In this document: in pieces, positions 35,470 through 48,752 of the stretch
Numbering within the stretch: position 1 is the first letter of the stretch
How the letters are laid out: each line of letters opens with the position of its first letter
From: Hyphodiscus hymeniophilus
Taxonomy: Eukaryota; Ascomycota; Leotiomycetes; Helotiales; Hyphodiscaceae
Reading direction: 5' to 3'
Assembly (NCBI GenBank): GCA_016508695.1
Contig: VNKQ01000010.1
Coordinates: 434,001 to 498,000, forward strand
Length of the DNA: 64,000 bases
Notes under the pieces: generated by a model
Databases searched by the model: none
Told to the model about the DNA's origin: nothing
What the model saw: the letters and a program-made list of their open reading frames with translations, nothing else
Made by a program: the position numbers and the translations under genes

Positions 35470-37411
35470 TTTTTCAATGATAAAACAAAAATACAGATAG
35501 ATGGACTAAGTAGATTCAAAATCGAGATCACAGATGATTAAGCTGCTGTATACACAAGGTTCAAAAAGTTGTAGAAGAGAGAAATCTACAATTTGGTGCG
35601 CCGGTGATTGGGTAGGTTATTCAATTTTTTAAAGTTCAAAGAAAAGGTGGACTACCTTCCTTTGTTTCCTGATCTTCAAGGGTCTTTATCATAATCCATC
35701 GATTTGTTATTCAAGGTGGATTATTGCAGAATGACGTCTGAGTATGATGAGGTCGTTCGCATAAAGTCTCGCAGGCTGGTTACTTAATCCTTGATGTGGA
35801 CTACGCCGTCCTTTTTGGGGACTTCTAAAACCACGCATGATACCCATACTTACCAGCCCTCCATGATGCCGTAAACTTCGAGTAAAAGAAGTAAAAACGC
35901 ACGTCTTTCGCACAGAGAGTCCCTCCTAAAGAAAGACATCCTCGACTTCCAGGCTGTCGGCAGCCTCGATATTGTGACCAACGTCAGCCTTGTGATAAGC
36001 CTTGTCATTTTATCAAATGACCTTGATGAGGACACTGGCGGTCTTTGGACCTTTGTGGTTGAGCCAGTCATCAGCTGCTTCAGCCTCGTGATATCCTTCG
36101 CTGACCTTCCTGCTGACCTTGCTCGTGACTCTCACGTGATGAGTGAGCATAAGAAATCTACAAGTCGTAGCTCCTTGAAACAGTCGTATTTGATGTCCTA
36201 GCTTCAAGGTCGGTGATCGATAAAACCGGCCCAAAGAGAATTCATTTGTGTTGTGGGTCTATGTCGCTAGACTACTGACCCATTCGTACAGAATTGGCTG
36301 TACGCTCGCTTAGCCCCTATTGTGGCCCCTATTGTTGTAGCTATTGTACTTGAGAAATAGACAAATGCACAAAACCAATATAGAACGCAATGCACAATAA
36401 CAACAACTTCTTATTGTTAGAAAGAGATAGATATAGGCAGTTTCTCTTCCAATTCCAATCTTTCTCTCCTCGCCACTTACACAAATTTCCCACCACACGT
36501 CTAAAGTTCAAACCTGGGTTCGACTCCCAAAGCTTCAAAAAACAACCACACAATACCGTAAGTCAATCATATCTGCAGCAGCTTCAACAGCTAACAATCC
36601 AGAAAATCAAAAGCACCGCCACACCACCAATATGGCTCCCTCAACCCGAGGAATGCGTCGTGCAGCCGCCGCTGCTGGCAACCCCCTGCCGCCCCTCCTC
36701 ACTGGGCTTTCATTTTCGGGCCGCCAACGAGAATGGGCAGGAAGACTACGGGACGCCCGAGGACGATTCCTCAGCCGAGCCGCCGCTGCGGCCAGAATGA
36801 GGGCCGACCCTCTCGACGCCATGATCGGATTGCGGTATGAATCCGCCGGTCAGTGTTGGGGTAGCCGAGCGAGGAGAGGATTCGGAGGAAGAAGATAGTT
36901 GGGAGGTTGAGGGGGAGGAAGTTTCAGTTGGAAAGGGGGTTGAGGGGAGGTTGCAGGCTATGATTCGGGGTCTGCTTTGGAATTGATTTGGAGAAGAGTC
37001 GAGGGTGTAGATATTGCAATGAACTCTTCGTTCGGTCACTGGACAGAGAGAACTAAGTGTGCGCCACGTTCATCATCTACTCCATTTCGAGGGGTTTCAT
37101 TGAAACTCTATGTCGTTATTCTATGATATGATAATCGAGGATAACACGCTCAACGGAGCAAACAGCTAACTATACCTTCTCAGTGCCACATGAATGCGGA
37201 AACTCAGTAGCGAAATGCACAATAACGCCAAAATGACATACCCAAACGCCAACTCCAATGCGATCCCCACAATGGGCTTCCCATGGCTTCATTCAATCTC
37301 GTGCTCTTCCATGCAAATCTCAGATTTGCTGATGTCTGTGCTGGAATTTTATTTCCGAGTCAAGAATCGTTGTACTCGGTCGCGAGGAGCCAAGGGATAG
37401 ATGGACATTAT
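35470..37411. other. Intergenic, with broken protein-like frames at 36.4-37.0 kb
   Basis: About 1.9 kb. At 36390-36990 neighbouring plus-strand frames carry acidic, Ser/Glu/Pro-rich pieces (PEDDSSAEPPLRPE near 36756; RGEDSEEEDSWEVEGEE near 36868) separated by stops and frame changes. This is reminiscent of the disordered N-terminus of fungal retrotransposon Gag proteins, preceded by an AT-rich stretch that could be a remnant LTR. No LTR pair or pol region is present, so this is only a guess. Confidence 0.3.
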
Positions 37412-40400
37412 TTAGACGTCAAACAACTTTGTCCTGCTCTCCAGCGAATGTTTGATTGCTAACCACTTATCAGCGAGATTATCCTCTGCTTTGAGGCGAA
37501 ACAACTTACCATCACAGCTATCCTTCGCATCACCAAAAAGCATTTTCGTGCTAGGCATGTAAAACATCGGATTCGGCACATCAGCATACCCACTCGCCAT
37601 TCCGCGCTTCATGACAATAGTCTGCTTGCTTTTCCATGCATGTAGCACTGGCATTCCTGCGATGCTGGAACCAGGCTCGAGAGCGATGGGGTTGACTGTG
37701 TCATTTGCACCAATTACGAGAGTCACGTCTGTGTCCGAGAAGTCCTCGTTGATTTCGTCCATTTCGAGAACGACTGAACATCAGTTAGTTGAGATATCAA
37801 AGGCCAGAGGAAAAAGGAAGCTCACTATCGTATGGCACGCTAGCCTCAGCTAAAAGCACGTTACACTGGCCAGGCATGCGTCCAGCTACGGGATGAATGG
37901 CAAAGCGGACATTAACTCTTTTGCTTCGTAGCATCTTCACAATCTCGCTGATGGCGTACTGTGCTTTTGCGACGGCCATTCCGTATCCAACGACAATTAT
38001 CACCGACTCGGCCGTAGCTAGTGCATCGGATGTTTCTTCCACGTTCGTTTTGGTTATGCTACCTTCAATTTTGTAATCGCTGTCTGCCACAGGGGCAATA
38101 CCACCGAAGAGCACGTTCGTCAGAGAACGATTCATGGCGACGCACTAATAGTTGACGGTCAGAAAACTGCCAAAGTACGAATTGAGAGGTGTGACTTACC
38201 ATAATGTACGAGAGAATAGAGCCACTAACACCAATGAGCGCACCAACTGAGGTTAGTAGCGGATTGTCCAGCATGAATCCCTCGGCGACCAAGGCAAATC
38301 CTGAGTAAGCATTCAAGACCGTGATCACAACAGGCATATCTGCGCCGCCAATGCCCGCAGTGGTGGTGTAGCCTTTCAAAAAGCTCAACACTGTGTTTCC
38401 GGCAAGACAGCAAGCAGCGATAATGGGAGAACCAGGTGCCAATGCGAGGAAAGTACCCATGGTTGCAACATTGAGGCCGAGTAAAGAACTATTGACAAGA
38501 TGTCGAGGCCCGGGGATCCTGATTGGTTTCGAAGACATGCGGCCTGCGAGCTTCAGGAACGCAACAATAGATCCGGTAAACGTAACACCACCTAGATGCA
38601 TCAGCGGAGAAGAGTTCGAAACATTGGGAATACCTACCAATCAAGACTCCCAAATATCCAGTGACGAGATGCAAAGTAGATATATCACCAAGATGTGCCA
38701 TCACACTTCCAATACTGGTTAAAACGGCGGCAAGGCCAACAACGGAATGCAGAGCAGCTACAGTTTGTGGAAGATCTGTCGCAGTGGTTCGGCGGCCAAT
38801 CAGGAGTCCTAGGATACTACCCACCCCAGCCACTCCCGCAAATTGAATCAAGACTTCTGGAGGAAACCCAACAGCGCCCAGGGATGCAAGAATTCCTGAG
38901 CTGACTCCCAAAATGCCCAGAACATTTCCTTGACGGGCAGTCGCTTGCGATGCGAGACCACTTAGGGAGCCAATGCACAATACACTACTGACCAGGTAGC
39001 CAGCTTGAACTAGACCTGCCATGCCAGTGCTCGCAGCAGCCAGGTATCCGCCTCCAAAAAGAATACCTGGGATGGCATAGAGCCATGGATACTCGGGAGG
39101 ATCAGTTGGGCCTTCAAGCAGCGATCGTCAGCATAGGACCCCAATGCCGAGGAGCTACGTACGCTTGAACATGTCTAGCATGCGCTTTGTGATAACGAAT
39201 CCACCAGAAACATTCACGAAAGCTAGTAGAACCGAAAGCGATCCGAGAAGTTGAGGGAATGTATGCGGCAGAAGTCCCCCTCCCATGATGAAGAAACCAC
39301 CCACTCCAACCATCCCTGGATACTGTCAATAAATATTCACAAAATTAGTGTACTAGCCTACCTGAAATCGCATTCGTCACACTCATGAGGGGGAATGGAG
39401 GGCAGGAGAAACACCCCAGACAGTGCGATAACCAATAAGCCCAGCAAGAGCAAAGGTGAACACATTTCCCATGAAAATAGGTCCAGTCGCCTTTCCGAGA
39501 GCCAGTGCAAGCCCCATACCTCCAGTGACAGTAGCTACCTCTCGTGACGTTTTCTGCCAGGGAGTAAGAGCAACCACCTCGATTGGTTTATCTGCGATTG
39601 CAGCTGGGCGAGCTGCCGGTGGCGGAGGTGCAGGTCGTGGGGCGGTAGGAACAATATCTCCTTTGTATGTCACGATCGACCCTCGAACGACCTCGTCCCT
39701 TAGATCTACACCGAACTCATTCTCCTCAGGCGTCATTGAAAGAAGGAATTTAGTGATGTTATTCGAGTATAGGGTTGAAGACTGGGTTGGCAACCGGGAA
39801 GGCAAATCAGTGTATCCTAGACAGGTATTAATTTTGGAACTGGACTCATATATCCCAACAAATCAGACGAACCAATTATCTTAACTCCATGATAGTCAAT
39901 GAGCTCACCAGGGGCGGTTGCGACACAATTGCCCCCAGCTTCAGCAGCGAGGTCAACGATTACCGAACCAGGTTTCATGGCAGCTATCATCTTGGTTCAT
40001 GATTAGATTATAGTCGCCTGGCTGCATTTTCTTCAAGCTTACCTCCTCTGTAATCAATTTGGGGCTGGTCTTCCAGGAATGAGAGCTGTGGTAATCACAA
40101 TGTCTACGTCGCGGCATTGTTCCATAAAGAGTTTCATTTCGGCTTCGATGAATTCTTTGGACATCTCTTTTCCATACCCGCCAGTACCTGAACCATCTTC
40201 TTCGATATCAACTTCAATAAACTCGGCGCCAAGAGATTGTACTTGTTCTCGAACTGCAGGTCTTGTGTCGAAGCCTCTGACAATGGCTCCCATGCGATGA
40301 GCCTAAGAGAGGCATTAACTAAAGAGCAAAAAGAGAGAAGACTGTGGTACTTACTGTTGCAATTGCACTAAGACCTGCCACTCCTGCTCCGATAACAAGA

Positions 40401-41407
40401 ACCTTGCATGGAGGAATCTGATTTATGCTTGGTGAGAGACTTTGAAAACTTCTAAAGAGAACATACCTTGCTAAATGGTGGATTAGCTAAAATCAATCGG
40501 AGAAATGGAGCAGACTTACCCAGCTGCTGTGACCTGGCCGGTCAGAAATCTGCCAAAATTGTTGGAAGCTTCCAAAACGGCTTTGTACCCCGCTATATTT
40601 GCCATAGAACTAGAATCCGTGAGCCCTCCACCTCGAAGCTGGGCTTCCAAACATACCTCAGAGCATCAAAGGTCTGCGCTCTCGATATGCGTGGAATCAT
40701 ATCCATAGCAAAGGATGTAGTTCCTCTCGAAGCTAATTTCTCCACAACCTTCTTATTCTGTTGCGGATATAAAAACGAAATGAGAGTAGCACCCTCCCTC
40801 AATTGATCCACCTCGCTGATCTGCCCCTCAAAACTCGGCGCTCGAACTTTCATGATAATGTCGCTCTCAGTCCAAACAGTTTTAGCTTCTCCCAATGTCA
40901 CTCCAGCTTTCTCGTATGCCTGATCCGTAAATTGTGCCTCAGCACCAGCCCCGCGTTCGACGAGCACGCGGGCAAATCCTTTCTTGAGTAGAAGGGCTGC
41001 ATTCTGGGGTGTGATTGCCACGCGTCTTTCATTGGGATATGTTTCGCGTACGACTCCGATCGTTAGGTTCGAGTACGGTGTCGAGTTGACAGGCGCCACG
41101 AACTCGGATGGGGAGTCAGAAGGGACTGGATAGGAGATTGTCGCATGTCCGGCAGTCGTAGTGAGAGCTGTGATCTTCGGCCACCAGAATTGTTGGCGCG
41201 ATTCATCCCACTTTCGCGCTGGGCGGTAGAATGGTCTTACATGTTGGGCTGTCAAGGTCCATATCAGCAATACTCTCCTCAATTCGAGGTATCTAGGTTC
41301 CGAATCAACGTACCGAAGAATGCCAGACTCGATGGCTTTGATACCGCAGACTTCATACCGGCTCGACATTGTAGAAGCGTCGGCCGCATAGCTGAGGAGC
41401 GTATCAT
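37412..41407 (-). CDS. NNT: NAD(P) transhydrogenase, mitochondrial (proton-translocating)
   Basis: It couples hydride transfer from NADH to NADP with proton movement across the inner mitochondrial membrane. Thirteen exons: 41314-41407, 40657-41248, 40520-40609, 40467-40470, 40355-40417, 40043-40302, 39873-39990, 39362-39816, 39163-39315, 38638-39111, 38200-38591, 37826-38144, 37412-37773. The protein is about 1,125 residues: a basic mitochondrial presequence from Met-Ile-Arg-Ser-Ser; an NAD-binding domain ([30 protein letters not shown]); a membrane domain of many helices; and an NADP domain ([36 protein letters not shown]). The exon of 4 nt (CAAG) is needed to keep the conserved AAG-K-IPP. 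Two exons are each one base short: at 40058-40064 (PAP-KLITEE) and 39389-39393 ([15 protein letters not shown]). The rest of the frame is conserved, so these are either assembly errors or recent inactivating mutations. Confidence 0.9.
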
Positions 41408-42865
41408 GGTTGCACTACACGTTGATGGTCAACGGCTGTGTTCAGGGGAAAGTTGTCATCTGCAAAGCGGGTACTCGTGGTCAGAGACCGTAAACGAGCA
41501 GAGAAGCAGAGATTCGCAGTTGCTGGTGAGCTGGTGAGCCGGATTGCCAAGGGGAAAACGAGTCAATTAGTAGTGTCAATGCCTCTTGTTTAGTACCTAC
41601 AGCCGGCCGCGGCTGGGGGGGAGCCTTTTGCCAACACGGGGATGGGGCTTCTCCATTCGTGGGGTGAATAGACGTGTGGGGTGGACTTGACGGTAGACGC
41701 GGGGAAATTCGACCGAGCTTCTGTTTTGGTCCGACGAATAGTGGGGCCTGGGGATATTGCGGGGGAGACATAAGTATTAAGTATTCGATGCATCTCATTG
41801 ATTTGGACCGGTAGTGCAAAATAGAGCACACTCTCTTTGTGGAACATCCTCCGCCGCAAAGACATAATGAGGATTTTACATTTGAGGTTCTTTACTAGTC
41901 TCTTGGATAAAGGGTGCGGCGTTGTTCCGGATCAGCGCAGCCTTTGAGAGCGGGAATCCATCTTGATTGGTGTTTCACTTGAGTTTGAGGCGGAGTCAGT
42001 GGTCCATATCTGCAAGCCACGCGGTTCCCGCTGAATATTGCGAGAAACGGTCATTGATCCCATCCAGCCTTGTCGTTCAAGCTCACATGGTATGTATCAT
42101 GTGATACAACCCCTTTCTGCCTTTCGCTTCCGTCTTGGCAGTGTCGCAGAGCATCAAGCTCAGTCACAGGATAATAATCTTGTCTACATCAACAACTGGG
42201 GCAGTATCCTGATGGTATTTATGCTCGGCAGATCGTACTGACGACTTCACTGGAGGGTTGTGCTTTTTACGGTTTGAATGAACCCATAATTTGGAATCAC
42301 TTTGAAAGGGTAGATTTTGTATGGCGTATTCATCGAGGCGAGTGTTTTGAATGGTTCATTCACCAACAATCACTTGCATTATCCTCATTGATTATCACAG
42401 GGCATACACATGATCAGTAGTCATATCAGGGGTTCAGGAGCTCATCCAGAGAGAACTCACATTCCGAATGCTTTCTCTTCACACTTCAAAAGCGGACTTC
42501 TGGATGACGCAGACCCATCTTTAGAAGCCAGTTTGTCCTACTGTTCCCTCTATTATATACTCTAGCCGCATTCTCGGACTTAGACCGTGCTCTGCAATTA
42601 GTAATGAATGTTTAGAGAGAGAGTGTTGTGGGTGGTTTCCCCTCTTTAGGTGGCCTTACAAAGAGAAAAAGTTTGACTGAAACTTGAAGTCCCACGTACC
42701 AATAACGCATTCTTGAACATGGCCACAGCCTTTTTCTTGAGAATTTTCCCTCCCAGGGTTTTTGTAAATGCGTGTCCTAAATTAATTTAGGCTCGGCAAC
42801 CACCGAATCTGAACTTCACAGGAAAGCAAACTCCTGAGAAAATCAGCCCTTAAGCAACGCTCAGT
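41408..42865. other. Intergenic, promoter side of the transhydrogenase gene
   Basis: About 1.45 kb. Short frames only; no RNA gene or repeat was recognised. Confidence 0.4.
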
Positions 42866-43860
42866 ATGTTATCCAGACTCGCAAAACCTTTAGCCATCAA
42901 GAGCTCAACTTCGAGAACCGCCCAACCCCTCACCAAATATCTGGCAGAGCAAATTTCAACCTTTTGGCACAAACCAAGAATTGATGCCCTCAGACCTGAG
43001 GAGGCGAAACCACGAAGCAGAGGTAATGAAGCCGTGAATAACACTAAGTGTTCACGATGCAAATCCAATCGCGTATTCGAATATGCTTTCCGAGAACCTA
43101 AAACACTAAATGATTGGCTAAGTCTCATGCTTACCGCTGGAGGGAGTCTGTTGGTAGTAGATACTCTCGGCGGGAGGTATCGTTTGCTGGAGAAGGCAAA
43201 GCATGAATGGGATCCGAAGTCTGAGAATAAGAAGAGAGTATCAACTACGGAGATGAAAGGTGGCAGGTTGTGCTTAGCTGGAGCTCAAGGCCATGAGAGA
43301 GAGGATGGGGTTGACTCGAAGACTCTGAGCTTAGGGAAATGGGCCTGGATTATGCAAAGAGCCACTGAGATGGAGCAGAAGTCGAAGGGCAGGATGGAAA
43401 TGAGAGAATCGAGACACACATAAATGAAATTACGATCTTGGCACTTGAGGTCTCTGCCAACCCAAAGTACGCACCTTCCTGCCAATGTGGCATGCTTGAC
43501 GATGATATTCACCACAATTGTGGATGCCCTGAAAACCCGGAGTAGCTTGGTGAGGAGAAGTTCAGGTGGCCAAAGCCCATGTGGTGGGTTGACGAGAGGA
43601 TGAAGTACTAGTGGGAGCCTATGTCTATGATTTGCTGTCCACAGGTCAAAAAGCCTGGTGTGTAACGCCCAGGAAAGAACTTGCGAGTATGGAGACTTGG
43701 AATTCTTGGGTTGCCGTGTCGCATTAAGGGAGATGGGTGACTTAACCCTGACGCTGTTTGAGGATGACAAAAATAACTACTGCTCTGATGACAGAACTGG
43801 ATGCTCTTGGGGCGGGAGCCAGAATGATTTCAAATCCATGATTCAAGTGAAGTGCTGACC
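42866..43860 (+). pseudogene. Unrecognised Cys-containing gene, probably degraded
   Basis: An open frame 42866-43423 (185 codons) begins with a basic, Ser-rich, mitochondrial-presequence-like stretch and carries a CSRCKSN zinc-type pair. A second frame at about 43370-43640 reads as a Cys/His-rich protein (CQCGMLDDDIHHNCGC at ~43479) interrupted by TAG codons where Trp would fit the context. A third open piece, 43658-43858, is also Cys-rich. The three pieces may be a single gene broken by point mutations and frame changes, or a small real gene (first frame) next to debris. No family was recognised. Confidence 0.3.
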
Positions 43861-46806
43861 TCTGATAGATTGTTCATGGCTCTTTTGCAAATCTTTTGGC
43901 CAAATCTTATTGAATTGTGATCCAATATCAACGTGGTCTGAAGAGAAGAAGTGCCGCAGCTTTACGGTCTTCTTTTCCCTTTTGTTTTGAATGGAACTCA
44001 TTGACCAATACTGAAGCAGAAAAAGCTTACACACTGCCCTTCTGGTGCTTACTGCCAATCGGAATGGTCAATGAGCAGGCCGATTCGACATCCACAGCTG
44101 CTGGATACCCCGCTCAGTTGTTCTTTGAAGATCTCCCGTTACTATTCAAGTAATGTGTAGCGGGTTCGGGTGGCGGCACATCAGAAGCATGCGGTTGCAT
44201 CATGGGGAAGCTCTGGGACATGAGGTTGCACTGCATCTCTTGCTCGGCTCGTACCACAATCTAATACTAGTCCAGGGACCGCACTAAAGAACATGGGCAC
44301 CATTCAGATCCGGCTAAACGAGGCAGAGTTCATGGCATTAATAAGAATAAGCTTAAGTCGATACCACTTACTTGGCCTGAATAATTACCATCATGCCGAT
44401 TTCACGACTCGCAACAATAAGTCCTATATCGACAGTCTCCTCTGCCAGAGGCCCAAGAAGATGCACAAGGTGTGTCAATATTTGTAGGAGTCGACCAGGA
44501 CTCACCTCCTCTTCTAATTGATCAGTGGCCAGTCCTCCTCGGCCGCCCCTTGTCGGTTTTCCAGAGGTATAAAACCTGAACGCCTCAAAGGCCAAGGCCA
44601 CGGCATGCAAATGGAGCCATGGACGAGTTCCGTGTTCATAGCTCCGTATTGTGGTTTCGGTGATCCTCGAGGTGTGCAATGCGGCAGTCACCAGAGTTCG
44701 GTCCGAACAAGGTCGGTTAGCACCCCTGAGCCCCTTGTTTTTCTCGGTTCCCGGCAGATTGGCCTCATCTCTTGCTCTAGGCAACGACGGATTTTGTCAC
44801 TTTATGCCTGAGCGGCGTGAGCGCACCTCATGCTCCACCTCATGCCTGTCTTCGTCTGACGGCTGATTGCTGATCGGGTCTCGAATTTGCGTGCCAGCCG
44901 CGTTGCGGAAAAATGTGAATCCCAAAGAAGAACCCTGGCTGTAGACTCGTCCCGTAGAGAGACGACGCGGCTTGTATCGTTTTCATACGGATTCGAATCT
45001 ATCGCTACCCCCAGTTCTTTTCGGCCTCGAAATCAAATACTAAGCAGGTTCTTTCAGTTGTGATTGTGCAACGTTATATTACCTCTTTATCGCAGTCTTC
45101 AAATCATGGCTATGTCATTTCAACAACCAGTGCTCCAGGTGTGAATTTGGAGAAAATGGGCAGTCGCCCATGCCATCGAAACGGAGTGCCCGAGCCCTGT
45201 ATGCAGGGTCGACATATAAAACTGGAGTACTACCATGCGAACAGCCCAATCAATTATGATGCTCATAGGTCTTCTAGAGTGTTCGCAGCAGTAGCACTTC
45301 GTGCGTCTTAGACGGATAGGCTGATCGCAGAAGCATCAGACTGCATCAGCAAACCACTCAATAATCCACAGATCATAGTAACATCAAGCGATAAGGTTGT
45401 CACAGAAGCTACTGTATCTTCCATGCTGGCTTTCCGTCAAAAATTCTCCGAGTGCGGCAGCATCATCCAAGCCGTCATGTCGTCAAAGGCTTTTCTTAGA
45501 CTGTCAAAACTGCAGCTGCTGGATCTTGTCCACATTCGAATCAAAAATAATAATTAAGCTCAAGCCAGTGACGCCGGGTCTGACCAAAGGTGGCTACTGT
45601 CATTTGTGTTAGCTCCCATGCTAAACCCCTCGCTGGAACAGCTCCAAACGCCATATCAATTCTCCCCCACGCTTTTCGCGTTTCCTCCTATCGCCTCGAT
45701 TCAACCGTCTCCTCGTCCGCGCTCAACACCATCACAAGGGGCCTGCGAGTGGATTTGGACTCAGCTTACTGTTGGCTGGATACCGATTTTCGACTTGACT
45801 TATGTCACGGGGAGCGAACCCCTAAACGTACCCTGTATCGAGCGAGATTCGCTGAATTAATGCATCCGCAGTAGCCGTAAGTCTAAGCGTCAAGTTCCAC
45901 TCCTCTTTTCAACGGCGAACACGAATTGGCAAGCATTGCCTGGGGTCCGAGTCCGGCAATTATCGAGAAATGGCTTTTGGGCCCGTTAGCCTACTGGCTC
46001 GGGCTTTTCGTTCTGGGCTGATTAAGGTGACAAGTTGAAGCGAGGACCTGCCACCGGACAATATTTGGGGCCAAGCGCTTGCTTGGGGGCGCTCGTTGTA
46101 AATGGATGGCCACCATAAATGGACCGTCCCCATTCGGATGCGTTTTATTGACAATTCAGGGGTCAGCCGTTGGTCGAGAGAGCAAAGTCTCAGAGCACTA
46201 TGCCCTACAAAGCATGTCTGCAACGGGTCTGACCTCCTTTCGGACGATTCCCGGGGAGACGGCACCATCAGTTCCCCAGCGCGGTTCGTTTACAGCTTTT
46301 ATCCTAGCTGCTCAACGTCTTTGATATCCCAATTTGACGATCGCTATGAGATATGCATTTAGGCACTGGGATGGGAAATATCATCTGTCCAATCATACCA
46401 TTGAAATATAGTCCACTATCACTGACATACATTACGAGCCAGCCACTACCGCTCGTTCTAGATTTTCATGATTGGAAGGGTCTAGGGATGAGTGAACGCT
46501 TTGTCAGGGGGCTCTAATATGTTCATGGGGGCAGGAATCCCACCCAGGAAGCGGAAGTAAGTTAAAGCCTTGAGGCTTGTGGCCTCATAACTTTGGGCCC
46601 CTTGGACTCTTGAAGGCCTTGTCGTTACAAACGAATGAGAGCTTAGCTCCAATCCTAGGATTACTCCCACTTCGACCTCAACTACCTTTACATCCCGGGC
46701 CAGATCATACGGCAAGATGAACCTCATCATTCTATGCGCCTACAATCAACAATACCCCTTCACTCCTTGAGCTATTCCTCCATCCCATCAAGGGGAAGAT
46801 GCGTCG
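43861..46806. other. Long gene-poor region upstream of the NDT80-type gene
   Basis: About 2.9 kb with only short, unsupported frames, directly upstream of a developmental-type transcription factor. Such regulators in filamentous fungi often have kilobase-scale promoters and long 5' leaders, which is the simplest explanation. I see no tRNA, repeat or transposon in it. Confidence 0.45.
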
Positions 46807-48752
46807 ATGTCCATCACGCAATCATTAACGATGGCCAACATAAAGCCAGAAGATTCGGATAATTCGATCTGGCAAGGCTACAGTCTCCAAGCACCAGCGG
46901 TGGCTGGCCATGCTCAACTGCCAACATACGAGACAAATTATCAACATGAACCTTCAACGCTCCCATATCAAGGACGACATCAGAAAGGCAACTACCGACC
47001 CTTGGATATACCGTCAATGCAGACAAGACTGCCTTTCCGGGATGGTTCTGGAGTTGACTCAACCTCTCCACTGAATTTAAATACTCATCACAGCTTTCCA
47101 TCTCTCAAACGACCTTTCCACAGTACCGAGGATTCGCCTTATGGAGAAGTAGTACAGGACTTTAGAGAGGAGATGCCCGATGTTCCAAAGCCGTCAATCA
47201 ATCAGGATCATCGTCTGTTATCTTTTAGCAGAGTTCTGGAGAAACATACTATTATCGATAGCAATGGAAGAATCCAACATATCGACCTTGCTGCCCAGAT
47301 CCATGGCATGTTTTTTCTTTCGGAAATGTCAAATACGTTTGGGGATGGTCTGCTTGTTCAGCCAGAACTCACTTGTTATCGCAGGAATCTTTTCCAAATA
47401 TCTGGCACGGTGACGACCCCACGAGGCTCTTTATCCGTCATTACTGAACGAGGGGAAAGGATCCCTATCATGTCGCTCGAGGTTACGGTCTCCGCTTCAG
47501 AGTCCGTTGATGGCAACGCCGTCAAACTCATTGTCATTCCTTGGAAAACACCACCACCTAACTCTCCGGAGGTGGGCCAGGGTCAGGAACATGAACCAGC
47601 ACCAATACCCCTTTTACCATTTGACGAAGGAAATCTTGAGATGAATAATGAGCTCTCCGTCTATCCGATCGCATACAGGAGACTGCAGTTTAGGATTGCG
47701 ACAGCAAACAATGGGCGCAGACGAGAACTTCAACAACATTTCACGCTGCACTTGAACCTAGTTGCACACCTGTCAAGCGGAGCAAGGACAAACATCTGTG
47801 AGACAAACACTGCTCCGATCGTTGTGCGGGGCCGTAGTCCTCGAAACTTCCAAGCTCGGAAAGAAATCCCACTTGTTGGTTCTTCCTCTTCTCGCGGAGG
47901 ACTACCCGATTTGCACGTCAGTACTAGCATTGGACCCGGTGTAAGTCCGGTATCTGCTCCCACTGGGAAGTCCAATGGAGCAAGGCCTCAGAATTTGGAG
48001 CAACCGCGGTCTCCATTCACCTTCAGTTCAAATCATCATCTGCCGTCGTCCCCTTCTCTGCTGCGCACATCGTAAGTTGTCCCACGACATTTTCTCATAT
48101 TCCTTTACGCAAGGACCTCCGACTCAAATGATCGAGGCACACTGCTCGCAGTTTTACAGAATGAGGGTGAAACTTGAGCTGACGCATTTGGTCTAGAACA
48201 TACCCTTCCTATCTTGGAGCTCAGCAACCTGAGCACAGCACTGGCCTGAGCACGCCGAACTACCCCGCCACTTCGATGGGACTGGATTACCTCCAAGTAA
48301 ACCACACCAATTCAGATCTTTCGCATTCACAATCACCGACTGCAACAATCGCGGGACCTCAACCTTCAGTCCGCCAGTATACATTTCAACCTTCTCCAGT
48401 GTCTCCGCCCGCCCCTCCATTACGATATGTTGATAGCAACCCTCGTCCAGCGAAGTCACCACGTCATGTTGCACCTCCAGAACTTCCATCGAACGCCCCT
48501 TATCCAGAGTATGGAACACGTTTTGCGCCTTCATATTCCACGGCAAACGAGCCATTACTGCAGCGAGATCCAGGATACTTTCCTACATCTCTACCTATAC
48601 AAGCTTGGACAACAGCGCCGCAAACGACAAGCATCTATGGGAAAGCAGTTCAAGGACCGACATCAAACGAACAGAATTATGCATTTCCGAGCGAGGATTA
48701 TGTGAAAGAAGCAACAAACACACAACAAAACTACACGTGGAATCCAGCGTAA
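46807..48752 (+). CDS. NDT80/PhoG-family transcription factor (VIB-1/XprG/FSD-1 type)
   Basis: Two exons, 46807-48071 and 48197-48752, join in phase (606 residues; intron 125 nt). The p53-like NDT80 DNA-binding domain occupies roughly residues 150-360: AAQIHGMFFLSEM, ELTCYRRNLFQISGTVTTPR, YRRLQFRIATANNGRRRELQ followed by a QHFTLHLNLVA strand, and the diagnostic IVVRGRSPRNFQARKEIPL. The N-terminus and the exon 2 tail are Pro/Ser/Gln-rich, as expected for activation regions. Family members control sexual development (FSD-1/NdtA), extracellular protease and cellulase secretion, and HET-triggered cell death (VIB-1/XprG); which branch this is needs a tree. A second Met at residue 9 is an alternative start. 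Confidence 0.9.

Noticed and set aside
36511..36532. A GGTTCGACTCC string resembling a tRNA T-arm / pol III B box
   Set aside because: There is no matching acceptor stem about 65 nt upstream, no A box and no cloverleaf; it is probably chance or a remnant, so no tRNA is called.
36390..36990. Gag-like retrotransposon fragment
   Set aside because: Acidic disordered pieces alone are weak evidence. No LTR pair, zinc knuckle or polymerase is present, so it is only mentioned in the intergenic entry.
41481..41865. Overlapping minus-strand ORFs upstream of the transhydrogenase
   Set aside because: The transhydrogenase start at 41407 gives a proper presequence and closes in phase; these upstream frames are Pro/Ser-rich and have no support.
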